11,418 nucleotides of DNA, taken from NCBI GenBank assembly GCA_023386455.1, contig JAEWJO010000172.1:1-11418 (forward strand), in the 5' to 3' direction. Each line of letters opens with the position of its first letter. Position 1 is the first letter of the stretch. Made by a program: the position numbers and the translations under genes. Below, piece after piece: positions 1 to 8,539 of this stretch. The stretch comes from Pseudomonadota bacterium. Lineage in GTDB: Bacteria; Myxococcota_A; Polyangia; Haliangiales; Haliangiaceae. The notes beneath the pieces were generated by a model that searched no databases, was not told the DNA's origin, and was given only the letters and a program-made list of their open reading frames with translations.

Positions 1-1512
<1,512 letters not shown>

Positions 1513-1514
1513 CG

Positions 1515-2966
1515 CTACTGGACCGGGAACACGATCAGGTACGAGTCATCGTTCACGGTCGCGGACTGCGCCGCACCGCTCGTGCCGCGCCAGCCGGCGA
1601 CCAGGATGTTGCCGCCGCTCTCGGCCGCGCCCCAGAACTGATCGTTCGCGTCGGCGGCGCTGTCGAGCTTGAACCGATTGATGCCGTTGTACTTGGCGTC
1701 GACGTTGCCGCTCGCGTCGAGGACGACGAACACGCCGTCCTGCGCGGCCATGTTGCCGGGTCCGGTCGAGCCGATCAGGATCGTCTTGCCGCCGGGCAGC
1801 GCGATCGCGTTGCGGCAGTTCGAGCTCGTCTGGTTCGGCGAGACGTCGATGAGCTTCGCGCCATTCGTCGAGCCGCCCCACGTCATGTCGCGCTGGCCGG
1901 TCTCGAGGTCGATTCGCATCGAGATGTAGTCGTCGCGCGTGACGTTCGCCTCGTTGCCGTAGCCACACGTGACCGCGTGCGTCGCGTCCTGCAGCGCGAG
2001 GTTGTAGACCTCGGTCTGCCGGCTCAGCACGGTGTCGAAGAAGTAGCCGGTCGTGTTGAACGTGGTCGCGAGGTCACCGTCGGGATCGAGCCGGTAGACG
2101 ACCGGCTGATTGCCGCCGAGGGCGTTCGAGTAGCCACCGGCGACGACCGAGCCGTCTGCGAGCGCGACCACGCCGCGAGCGGTCGCATTGGCCCGCGTCG
2201 CTCCGATCGGCGTATCGAGGAAGAACTTGCCGCTGTCGCCCGCGCCCCAGCCGATCGTCGCGTTCTGGCCGTCGCAGAGCACGCCCTCGGCCGTGAGCTT
2301 CGCGAGCGCGAAGTCCGAATCGGCGCCGCCCGGCGACTTCGCAACGGCATGGACGTAGATGTTGTCGTTGCCATCGACCGCGAGGCCGCGCGCGGTGTCG
2401 ACGACGGTACCCGCGCCCTTCGCGCTGAAGTCGATCGTGACAAAGCCGGCGCCGCCGCCGAACGTCGTGTCGAGCACGCCGGTCGTCGTGAGCCGTGCGA
2501 CGCGGACGTCGCGGTCGGTCGCATCGTCGGCATCGACGACGGTGAACGAGACGAGCACCTTGCCGGTGCTCTGCACGGCGAGATCGATCTCGTCGCTGCC
2601 ACCTCCGGGCGGCGAGAACACCTGCGAGAGGACCGCGACGCCGGTGTTCGGAACGTTGCCGAACGTGACGTCGGGGCCGGTCGCCGTCGTCTTCGCGACG
2701 AAGATCGCCTTGTCGCCCGCCGGCGTCTCCGCGGCGAAGCCAGCGAGGAAGAACGAGCCGTTGGGGCCCGCCTTCACCGAGTGGATCTGATCGGGGCCAC
2801 CCGCCGAGAGCGGCACCTTGTACGGCGTCGGCGGCGTGAACATCGGGGCGCCATCGATCATCGGTGCGTCGACGGCCTGACCGTCGATGGTGTGGCCGGC
2901 ATCGGGTGTGGTGGCGGCATCGTCACCGCAGGCGGCGACGACCAGGGCAATTGCTAGCTTTCTCAT
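1515..2966 (-). CDS. Delta-60 repeat lipoprotein, probable seven-bladed beta-propeller
   Basis: This is a 483-residue exported lipoprotein. The N terminus MRKLAIALVVAAC is a short signal peptide with a lipobox ending at Cys13, followed by an Asp/Ala/Pro-rich linker to about residue 50. The rest is seven repeats of 60-68 residues, starting near residues 59, 125, 190, 258, 318, 381 and 441. Each has a 'D..... A....G..lv.G' strand pair (LAGFA, LVSFTV, IYVHAV, VAGGYS, TCGYG, LIGST, LVAGW), followed by 'l...G..D.tf...G' as in VLDTTFGGGAGFVTIDF. That is the pattern of the uncharacterised delta-60 repeat family, expected to fold as propeller blades. The start is supported by a good Shine-Dalgarno AAGGAGA (2970-2976). 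It lies 27 bases downstream of the TonB-dependent receptor stop in the same direction, so it is probably the last gene of that operon. The function is unknown; a surface or periplasmic binding role is inference. Confidence 0.88.
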   Translation of the reverse strand: MRKLAIALVVAACGDDAATTPDAGHTIDGQAVDAPMIDGAPMFTPPTPYKVPLSAGGPDQIHSVKAGPNGSFFLAGFAAETPAGDKAIFVAKTTATGPDVTFGNVPNTGVAVLSQVFSPPGGGSDEIDLAVQSTGKVLVSFTVVDADDATDRDVRVARLTTTGVLDTTFGGGAGFVTIDFSAKGAGTVVDTARGLAVDGNDNIYVHAVAKSPGGADSDFALAKLTAEGVLCDGQNATIGWGAGDSGKFFLDTPIGATRANATARGVVALADGSVVAGGYSNALGGNQPVVYRLDPDGDLATTFNTTGYFFDTVLSRQTEVYNLALQDATHAVTCGYGNEANVTRDDYISMRIDLETGQRDMTWGGSTNGAKLIDVSPNQTSSNCRNAIALPGGKTILIGSTGPGNMAAQDGVFVVLDASGNVDAKYNGINRFKLDSAADANDQFWGAAESGGNILVAGWRGTSGAAQSATVNDDSYLIVFPVQ

Positions 2967-2969
2967 GGC

Positions 2970-2976
2970 TCTCCTT
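2970..2976 (-). promoter_or_regulatory. Ribosome binding site of the delta-60 lipoprotein gene
   Basis: On the minus strand AAGGAGA sits three bases before the ATG at 2966-2964, with its GGAG core five bases away. It is the clearest Shine-Dalgarno sequence I could see in the minus-strand block and fixes the start of the lipoprotein gene. It fits independent translation of this gene even if it shares a transcript with the receptor gene upstream. Confidence 0.6.
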
Positions 2977-2993
2977 CACGGTCCGGGTCCTCG

Positions 2994-5240
2994 TCAGAAG
3001 CGGGCCTTGTAGCCGACGGCAAACATGCGAGGTGGGTTGGGTCTCGCTCCGTACGGACGGCGCGAGATGATCACTTGCTCGTCGAGGACGTTCGAACAGG
3101 TGGCATAGAGCTCGGCATACGGATGCAGCCGAGCATGTGCAGAGAGATCCAGGGTCAGCAGCGTTTCCGCGAGAACGGCCTCCTCGATCGGACCTTGCCC
3201 GGCCGTATCGCGACTCTCGCCGCGGTAGCGCACGGTCGCGCCGATCTCTCCGCGAGGAGTCTTCGCGCCTGCCGAGACGGCGATCTGGTGATGAGGGAGA
3301 TACGGAAGCTCGTCTCCTTTCTCGACGTCGCCCCAGCCTGCGAGCTCCGACGAAAACGAGTGCTGGAATGCCGAACGCGTCAGCGTGTACGCGACCGAGA
3401 ACGGCAGCGTGAGCGCGGCGCGGCGCGCGAGCGGCCACTCGCCACCCGCCTGCACCTCGGCGCCCCACACGCGAACGTGGCCGCCGTTGAACTCCTCGCC
3501 CTCCATCGTCTCCATGCAGCCGCTCGACAGCGTGCAGGCGCCCTTGAGGTTCGAGTAGTCGCTGAAAAAGCCGATGACGTCGACGGCGATCCGATCGTCG
3601 CGCCAGCGCGCACCGGCCTCGTAGTTCGTGCTCGACTCGGGCTGGATGTCCTCGGCTGCCGACGGCGCGACGGGCACGAATCCGCGGTGGACGCCGGCGA
3701 GCACGCTCGCCTCGTCGGTGACGTGATACTCGACGCCACCGCCCGGGATCCACACGGCGTACTGGCCGTCGCGATACGCGCCCGAGCGCCAGTCGGCGAA
3801 GCGATAGTCGATCAGCTCGAGCCGCAGACCGCCGCTGACCTCGAGGCGCTTGTAGTGGATCGTGTCCTGCGCATAGGTCGCGACCGCGAGCGTCTCGGCG
3901 CGCGTGTCGAGCACGGTATCCCGTAGCCGATCGCTGCGGACGAGCGTACCGGACACCATGTCGTAGCCGTCCTCGAAGCGACGGCGATCGGCGCGGTCGA
4001 AGTGGAACCGGACGCCCGCGTCGACGTGATGCGCGACCGGCCCGGTCGTCTGCTCCGTCGCGAACCGAGACTGGATGCCCTGTGACGTGAAGCGGCGATC
4101 GTTCGTGCCGAGGATCAGCTGCTCCTCCGGGCTCGACGAGTCGGTCTGGCCGGTGAGGATCGCGTAGTACAGCGCGTTCGCGCCCGCGTTCGGCGCCGCG
4201 ATCAGGCCGTAGAAGTCGCGCATGCCGACGAACCCGTCGACCTTGCCCCACGCGCGGTGGAACTTGTGACGGTACGCGGTCGTCTCGATCCGCGTGTGCA
4301 GACCGAGATCGAGGCGGTGATCGGCGCGCAGCGTCCAGTGGTCCCAGTTCATCTGGTCGATCTGCGACGCGACGTAGCGACGCTGCGGGTGCTGGCGGAA
4401 ATCGTCGTCGGTGAGGCCGGTGTACGTCTCGTTCGACGTCTCGTGGCCGTACTGGGCGCGAAACGCGAGCACGTGATAGTTCGTCGCCGTCGGCTTCGAC
4501 GTCAGCCGTCCCGTGACGAGCACGTCGTCCTTCGCAAAGCCGGTGTCGCCGCCGCCGTCGAGATCCTTGAAGCCGTCGGTGCGCAGGTGGACGTACTCGG
4601 CCATGAGGCCCCACGTCTCGCGGCGCTCGGCCGCCATCGCGTGCAGCTTGCCGTAGAGGTCGCTGCCACCGGCGAGGTCGACAAAGCCCGACGTGCGCGC
4701 CGGGAACGGCTGGCTGATCATGTCGATCGCGCCGCCGACCGTCGCCGGACCGTAGAGGATCGACGACGGGCCCTTCGTCACCTCGATGTTGGTCATCCGG
4801 GTCGCGAGCGGCACGTAGTACGCCGCCGGTGCCGAGTACGGCGCGGGCCCGCTCAGCACGCCGTCCTCCATCAGCGTGATCTTCTGGCTGCGATCGGCAG
4901 TGGCACCGCGCATGCCGATGTTCGGGCGCAGGCCGTAGCCGTCCTCGTCGCGGATGTACACGCCCGCGACGTTGCCGAGGACCTTGTGCAGATCGTCGTA
5001 CTCGTCGCGCTCGAGCGCGTCCTTGCCGACCTCCGCGCGCGCGCCCGGCGGCGCCTTGTCGACGACCTCGATCGTCTCGCCCTCGCCAGCCGGTGCATCA
5101 CCGCTCGTCTCGTCGTCCTTCGCCGACTCGGTCAACGACTCGACGACGGGCTGCGGCGCCGTCTGCGCGATCGCCGGCGAGGCACCCGAGACGAACGTCG
5201 CGATCGCGAACGCGAGCTCAGTCGTTGTCGGTCGCGACAT
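2994..5240 (-). CDS. TonB-dependent outer-membrane receptor, FecA-like (ferric siderophore/citrate uptake)
   Basis: This is a 748-residue outer-membrane receptor. Residues 1-26 form a signal peptide (hydrophobic LAFAIATFVSGA, probable cleavage after AIA or AIAQ). A short linker carries a TonB-box-like ETIEVV at 56-60. The plug domain spans about 70-180, with VLGNVAGVYIRDEDG, GMRGATADRSQ, LMEDGVLSGPAPYSAP, VTKGPSSILYGP and VGGAIDMIS. The remainder is the 22-strand barrel, ending in Phe as is usual for outer-membrane barrels. The PAPYSAPAAYY.P segment and the YRHKFHRAWGKVDGF segment resemble FecA-type receptors. The N-terminal signalling domain of E. coli FecA is absent, so this should transport without a FecR-type relay. 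The ATG lies inside the end of the imelysin gene (23-base overlap); no later in-frame start would keep the signal peptide, so translation is probably coupled. The substrate is inferred only. Confidence 0.93.
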   Translation of the reverse strand: MSRPTTTELAFAIATFVSGASPAIAQTAPQPVVESLTESAKDDETSGDAPAGEGETIEVVDKAPPGARAEVGKDALERDEYDDLHKVLGNVAGVYIRDEDGYGLRPNIGMRGATADRSQKITLMEDGVLSGPAPYSAPAAYYVPLATRMTNIEVTKGPSSILYGPATVGGAIDMISQPFPARTSGFVDLAGGSDLYGKLHAMAAERRETWGLMAEYVHLRTDGFKDLDGGGDTGFAKDDVLVTGRLTSKPTATNYHVLAFRAQYGHETSNETYTGLTDDDFRQHPQRRYVASQIDQMNWDHWTLRADHRLDLGLHTRIETTAYRHKFHRAWGKVDGFVGMRDFYGLIAAPNAGANALYYAILTGQTDSSSPEEQLILGTNDRRFTSQGIQSRFATEQTTGPVAHHVDAGVRFHFDRADRRRFEDGYDMVSGTLVRSDRLRDTVLDTRAETLAVATYAQDTIHYKRLEVSGGLRLELIDYRFADWRSGAYRDGQYAVWIPGGGVEYHVTDEASVLAGVHRGFVPVAPSAAEDIQPESSTNYEAGARWRDDRIAVDVIGFFSDYSNLKGACTLSSGCMETMEGEEFNGGHVRVWGAEVQAGGEWPLARRAALTLPFSVAYTLTRSAFQHSFSSELAGWGDVEKGDELPYLPHHQIAVSAGAKTPRGEIGATVRYRGESRDTAGQGPIEEAVLAETLLTLDLSAHARLHPYAELYATCSNVLDEQVIISRRPYGARPNPPRMFAVGYKARF

Positions 5241-6438
5241 CGTCGGGAATCTCGAGGGCGAGCAGCGTCAGGAACTGACTCTTCAGATCGTCGGTGATCG
5301 CCTTCAGCGCGGCGTGGGTCGCCGAGACGTCGCCGTAGTTGCTCGCCAGCGCGGTGAGGAAGCTGTCGGGCAGCGCATCGGCCTTCGCGATCGCGGCATC
5401 GATGCTCGCGGTCATCCGATCCGCGACATCCTGGTGACCGAGCGCGATCAAGAAATCGTCGAAGCCCGGGCCGTCGGTGGTAGAGGTCGTGCCGGTGAAC
5501 ACCGCGCGGAACCCGCCGAGGTTGCGGCGGATCGCGAACGTCGCGCGGTCGGCGAAGCGCAGCTCGACCTCGCGCACGCACGGCTCCTGCACCGTCTGGC
5601 ACGCGTTCACCGCGATGCCGGCGGCCTCGGCGAGCTTCATCTGCTTCACCATCGAGTCGACGTAGAACAGGCCGTCGGAGACGACGTTGACCGCGGCGTG
5701 TGCGCTCGGAAAACTCGAGCTGCTGGTTCCCGCCGTCGCGAGCTGCGCGACGTAGTTGCCTCCGTCGGGCTCCCAGGCGGTCGCGAGCTGCTGCGCCTTC
5801 GCGGCGGCGTCGGTCGCGAGCACGAGCGCGAGCCGGCAGCGCGCCTTCGGCAGATCGGCGCCGAGCGCGGTCCAGCCCGCCGGCGGCTGCGAGCAGTTGT
5901 GGCTGTCACTCGGCGGGTACAGCAGGTACTCGACCGCCGACAGCGAGCGCGCGTTGACGAGCTCCGCGTTCACGTCGTAGCCGGCCGGGTTCGCCCACCG
6001 CGACGCGGTGTCCTTGTCGAGCTCGCACGGCGAGATCAGCGGCCAGCTGTAGATGAGCCCGCGCAGCGTCTTGTTGTCCATCGCGGCGGGGCCGACGAGC
6101 ACCGCCTCGGCCGCCTCCCACGCATCGATCGCATCGACGAACGCGGCGCGTGCGGCGTCGAGCGTCGTGCCGACCGTGCCCGCGTCGAGCGCATCGCAGT
6201 ACGCGGCGATCGCCGGCGGTACGAGCTGGGCCGTCGCCGCGACCTCGCGTTGCATCGGCAGCAGCACGTCGGTGCCGAGGTGCGCGAGCATCGCGCGGCG
6301 ATCGAAGTCGTCGGTCGGTACGAACGCGTCGTGCTTCGTCACGCCGGCGCCGTCGCAGCCGGCCGCCGCCGCGAGCGCGGAGGCGAGCACGGTGAGAAGG
6401 CGAGCAGGTGACGTACGGCCGTTCGACACGGATCGCAT
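5218..6438 (-). CDS. Imelysin-family (peptidase M75-like) lipoprotein, iron-regulated
   Basis: This is a 406-residue protein. I chose ATG 6438 over an in-frame TTG at 6465 because the shorter form begins with a normal lipoprotein signal (MRSVSNGRTSPARLL, then a hydrophobic run to lipobox AAAGC, Cys28), while the longer one would be translated through the inverted repeat at 6449-6465. The mature part has the two-half helical layout of imelysin proteins: a tryptophan-containing first half (IDAWEAAEAVLVGP, LIYSWPLISPCELDK), the SAVEYLLYP segment near residues 167-175, and a second half with long helices (DGLFYVDSMVKQMKLAEAAG, FDDFLIALG). Imelysins (IrpA, EfeO relatives) are periplasmic or outer-membrane proteins linked to iron uptake. 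The usual GxHxxE motif reads SLSAVE (165-170): Glu170 is kept, but Gly and His are both Ser. The gene overlaps the receptor gene downstream and follows the HTTM gene by 56 bases. Confidence 0.88.
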   Translation of the reverse strand: MRSVSNGRTSPARLLTVLASALAAAAGCDGAGVTKHDAFVPTDDFDRRAMLAHLGTDVLLPMQREVAATAQLVPPAIAAYCDALDAGTVGTTLDAARAAFVDAIDAWEAAEAVLVGPAAMDNKTLRGLIYSWPLISPCELDKDTASRWANPAGYDVNAELVNARSLSAVEYLLYPPSDSHNCSQPPAGWTALGADLPKARCRLALVLATDAAAKAQQLATAWEPDGGNYVAQLATAGTSSSSFPSAHAAVNVVSDGLFYVDSMVKQMKLAEAAGIAVNACQTVQEPCVREVELRFADRATFAIRRNLGGFRAVFTGTTSTTDGPGFDDFLIALGHQDVADRMTASIDAAIAKADALPDSFLTALASNYGDVSATHAALKAITDDLKSQFLTLLALEIPDDVATDND

Positions 6439-6448
6439 CTGCGCATAA

Positions 6449-6465
6449 TTGAAAACGACTTTCAA
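6449..6465 (-). promoter_or_regulatory. Putative Fur-type operator upstream of the imelysin gene
   Basis: This is a 17-base inverted repeat, TTGAAA-ACGAC-TTTCAA on the plus strand, in an A/T-rich pocket unlike the surrounding GC-rich DNA. It ends 10 bases before the imelysin ATG. The half-sites resemble the GAAAATGATTTTC type of Fur box known from proteobacteria. A further TGAAAA at 6471-6476 (minus strand) could extend it as an additional hexamer. The downstream genes are typical Fur targets. Identity of the regulator is inference; spacing and symmetry are seen directly. Confidence 0.6.
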
Positions 6466-6494
6466 CTCTGTTTTCAGAATTTGGCGCAGTCCGG

Positions 6495-7859
6495 TCAGCG
6501 AAGCGAACGATTCTGCGGGGGTGGACCCGACGGCGCCGGCAGCACCCAGGTCCGCGGCCCGAGATCGCGCACCGCGAGAAGATCGACCGCCGGATCGATC
6601 ATCGCGATCGGCGCGCGGCCGTTGAGCGACACGACCGTGATCGCGTGGAGCGTGAAGTCGCGATAGCCGTGCGCGTGCAGGTCACGACCGATCTCGTGCG
6701 CGAGCTGGAGGATCAGATCGGGCTGGCCGGCGAGCTCGCGCTCCTGTCGCGCGGTCACGTAGTCGGCCGGCGGAATCTCGAGTGTCTTGCCGTTCGCGAA
6801 GCGCGCCTCGTACATCACGCTGCCGTGCTTCTCCCGGATCATGACGTGCCACGCGAAGCGCATGCCGTCCTCGGCCCACAGCATCTCGCCCGGGTATGCG
6901 AGGTGGCGCAGCGGCAGCGCGAGCTGCACGGCGACATAGGCCGCGATCAGCGCGCGAACAGAGGGTTGCGGCGGTGGGCGCGGTGCCCCGCTCTCCGGCG
7001 CAGCCTGCCCTCGCACGCCGAGCGCCGCGAGCAGGCGTCGCGGCCACGACGGCGAGAAGAAGATCAGCGCCGAGCTCGTCATGATCAGCGGGAACATGCC
7101 GATGTTGAACAGGTAGCCGGTGAGCCCGTGGAACACGATCAGCGACGCGTACGCGACGAGCCTCGTTTGCCGCCACGACAGCCACGCGACGATCGTCGTG
7201 TCGAACAGAAACCCCGCCCACGACATCGCGAGCGCGACCCACGGCTCGCCGAACCAGCGGCCGACGAGCGGCGTCTCCGTGCGCGCCGACAGCCACAGGT
7301 TGAGCGGCTGACCGTGGCAGAGCCAGTCGACCTTCGCCTTCGCGAGCCCGGCGAACACGTAGACGACGCCGACCTGGAAGCGCACGAGCCACACCATCCA
7401 CGCCGGCACCGTGCTGCGGCGCAGCTGTGGCCGCCGCCGCGCGTCGAGCGACCACGCCGCATTCGCCGGCAGGCAGGCGAGCAACACGCCGAGCAGGACG
7501 ACGAGGTAGTGGTGGTTCAGGTAGTTCGTGATGTCGACGAGCTGCGTGTACGCGAAGCCGACGACGAACAGCACGATCGCCGCGCGGTAGTAGAAGCCGA
7601 CGCAGATCGCGAGCGCGAGCGCCGCGAGCACCGCGTAGTGCACGTACATGCCGGTCACCGACCACGGCACCACCCAGCCGAACCCGGGGTACGTGAAGAA
7701 GAACCTCGGCTCGCCGTACATCACGTCGATCCAGCCGGTCGCGAGGAACCGCAGGATCCCGCCGAACATCACCGCGCCGAAGATGATGCGGAACGCGGCG
7801 AGCGACGCGATGTCGACGGGCCTCAGAGCCGCGGCGCGGAACACGACCGCGGTATACAC
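6495..7859 (-). CDS. HTTM / vitamin K-dependent gamma-carboxylase-like membrane protein
   Basis: This is a 454-residue integral membrane protein. Hydrophobic segments are at about 18-40, 72-90, 93-108, 117-133, 154-173, 205-225, 237-268 and 303-318, followed by a soluble C-terminal domain (about 320-440). Diagnostic gamma-carboxylase/HTTM features are RFLATGWIDVMY...P.FFFTYPGFGWV (37-62), TNYLNHHYLVVLLGVLLACLP (111-131), VVYVFAGLAKAKVDWL (165-180), LRHLAYPGEMLWAEDGMRFAW (317-337) and SLNGRAPIAMIDPAVDL (411-427). Lys174 lies where the catalytic-base lysine of human GGCX (Lys218) is expected. GGCX carboxylates Glu using vitamin K hydroquinone; what bacterial relatives do is largely unknown. The first start is GTG at 7859 (another GTG at 7844); an inverted repeat lies eight bases upstream. 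It is the first gene of the minus-strand block and precedes imelysin by 56 bases. No substrate or vitamin K epoxide reductase is visible here. Confidence 0.88.
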   Translation of the reverse strand: MYTAVVFRAAALRPVDIASLAAFRIIFGAVMFGGILRFLATGWIDVMYGEPRFFFTYPGFGWVVPWSVTGMYVHYAVLAALALAICVGFYYRAAIVLFVVGFAYTQLVDITNYLNHHYLVVLLGVLLACLPANAAWSLDARRRPQLRRSTVPAWMVWLVRFQVGVVYVFAGLAKAKVDWLCHGQPLNLWLSARTETPLVGRWFGEPWVALAMSWAGFLFDTTIVAWLSWRQTRLVAYASLIVFHGLTGYLFNIGMFPLIMTSSALIFFSPSWPRRLLAALGVRGQAAPESGAPRPPPQPSVRALIAAYVAVQLALPLRHLAYPGEMLWAEDGMRFAWHVMIREKHGSVMYEARFANGKTLEIPPADYVTARQERELAGQPDLILQLAHEIGRDLHAHGYRDFTLHAITVVSLNGRAPIAMIDPAVDLLAVRDLGPRTWVLPAPSGPPPQNRSLR

Positions 7860-7867
7860 CGATCGTT

Positions 7868-7884
7868 TTGAATTTGACTTGCAA
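7868..7884. promoter_or_regulatory. Putative Fur-type operator in the divergent HTTM/hemerythrin region
   Basis: TTGAATTTGACTTGCAA matches the box at 6449-6465 at 13 of 17 positions in the same register (shared skeleton TTGAA-nnn-GACTT-n-CAA). It also contains the exact inverted repeat ATTTG-ACTTG-CAAAT at 7873-7887 (arms 7873-7877 and 7883-7887). It is eight bases from the HTTM GTG and 33 bases from the hemerythrin ATG, so it could control both genes. Its symmetry is weaker than that of the other copy, and the regulator is inferred from the iron-related neighbours. Confidence 0.5.
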
Positions 7885-7917
7885 ATCCAAGCCCGCCCGG
7901 CAGACGATGTCGTGCCG

Positions 7918-8370
7918 ATGAGCGACCCCGTCGACGATCTCGCTCACGATCACGGCGAGCTGAACCGCAAGGTCCTCGACCTCGCCGCCGTCGTGGCCGG
8001 ACGCCGGACCCTCACCGACGAGGATCTGGTCGTCGAGCTCCGCGACCTGCGCGAGCAGATGTTCTTCCACTTCGCGCGCGAGGAAGAGGGCCTGTTCCCG
8101 TTCGTCGCCGAGCTGCTGCCCGAGTACGAGACGCGCGTCGCCGAGATGACGCTCGCGCACGACACGATCTGCGGATCGGTCGCGCGCATGGTCCACATCG
8201 CGGCGACGACGACCGACGATCGCGAGCGCAAGCTCCGCGAGGTCTTCGATCGGTTCGAGACGGCCTACGCCGGCCATGCAAAGATCGAGACAGAACTTTT
8301 CGCAGCTCTCGCGACGCGGCTCGATGCGACCCAGCGCGCGCGCCTGCAGGCGCTCGTCGATGACCTATAA
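7918..8370 (+). CDS. Hemerythrin-like HHE domain protein
   Basis: This is a 150-residue cytoplasmic four-helix-bundle protein expected to bind a di-iron (oxo) centre. Metal-ligand motifs appear in order: LAHDHGEL (residues 9-16), FFHFAREEEGLFPF, LAHDTI and YAGHAKIETELFA. These are the spaced His and His-x-x-x-Glu positions of the HHE family. The length fits a single-domain bacterial hemerythrin. The start ATG at 7918 places the first helix right after a short MSDPVD leader; an in-frame GTG six bases upstream is possible and would change little. It is transcribed away from the HTTM/imelysin/receptor genes across a 58-base gap holding a Fur-like box. Bacterial HHE proteins bind O2, NO or iron, or protect Fe-S clusters; which applies here cannot be read from sequence. 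Confidence 0.88.
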   Translation: MSDPVDDLAHDHGELNRKVLDLAAVVAGRRTLTDEDLVVELRDLREQMFFHFAREEEGLFPFVAELLPEYETRVAEMTLAHDTICGSVARMVHIAATTTDDRERKLREVFDRFETAYAGHAKIETELFAALATRLDATQRARLQALVDDL

Positions 8371-8525
8371 ACGTTGAAGGTCATAGTTTCTGTGGCCCGG
8401 TCTCCTCGGCGGGAACCGACGGCAACACCGTGACTTAGCTCGGTCCGGCGACCCCTCGGCGGCGTACGAAGAGCTCGGTGCCTCCGTACAGTGGACTGCT
8501 CCACAGCCCATGGATTGAGTCTGCC

Positions 8526-8539
8526 TATTATCGGCCGAT
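8526..8539 (+). promoter_or_regulatory. Possible -10 element and palindromic operator before the XRE gene
   Basis: TATTAT at 8526-8531 matches five of six bases of a sigma-70 -10 hexamer. It runs directly into the perfect 10-base palindrome ATCGGCCGAT (8530-8539), 11 bases before the ATG at 8551. The position suits autoregulation by the downstream DNA-binding protein. No convincing -35 element is present at the right distance, and CG-rich palindromes are common in this genome, so this is weak. Confidence 0.25.

Noticed and set aside
2923..4614. Minus-strand open frame of 563 codons inside the receptor gene
   Set aside because: Arg-rich translation, offset from the receptor frame whose plug and barrel motifs are unmistakable.
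4954..6411. Plus-strand open frame of 485 codons opposite the receptor and imelysin genes
   Set aside because: No recognisable motif, strongly Arg/Val biased composition, fully covered by two real genes on the other strand.
6439..6465. TTG start at 6465 for the imelysin gene
   Set aside because: It would put nine extra residues before the signal peptide and translate through the Fur-like inverted repeat; ATG 6438 gives a normal lipoprotein signal.
6682..8277. Minus-strand frame of 531 codons spanning the HTTM and hemerythrin genes
   Set aside because: It is the +1 shadow of the HTTM gene and antisense to hemerythrin; both of those have family motifs.
8374..8382. TTGAAGGTC after the hemerythrin stop, resembling one half of the Fur-like box
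   Set aside because: Only one half-site matches; the second half does not follow, and no gene start is at a suitable distance.
8491..8504. Hairpin GTGGA-CTGC-TCCAC as a terminator for the hemerythrin gene
   Set aside because: Short stem, no T-run after it, and 120 bases from the stop codon; not a convincing terminator.
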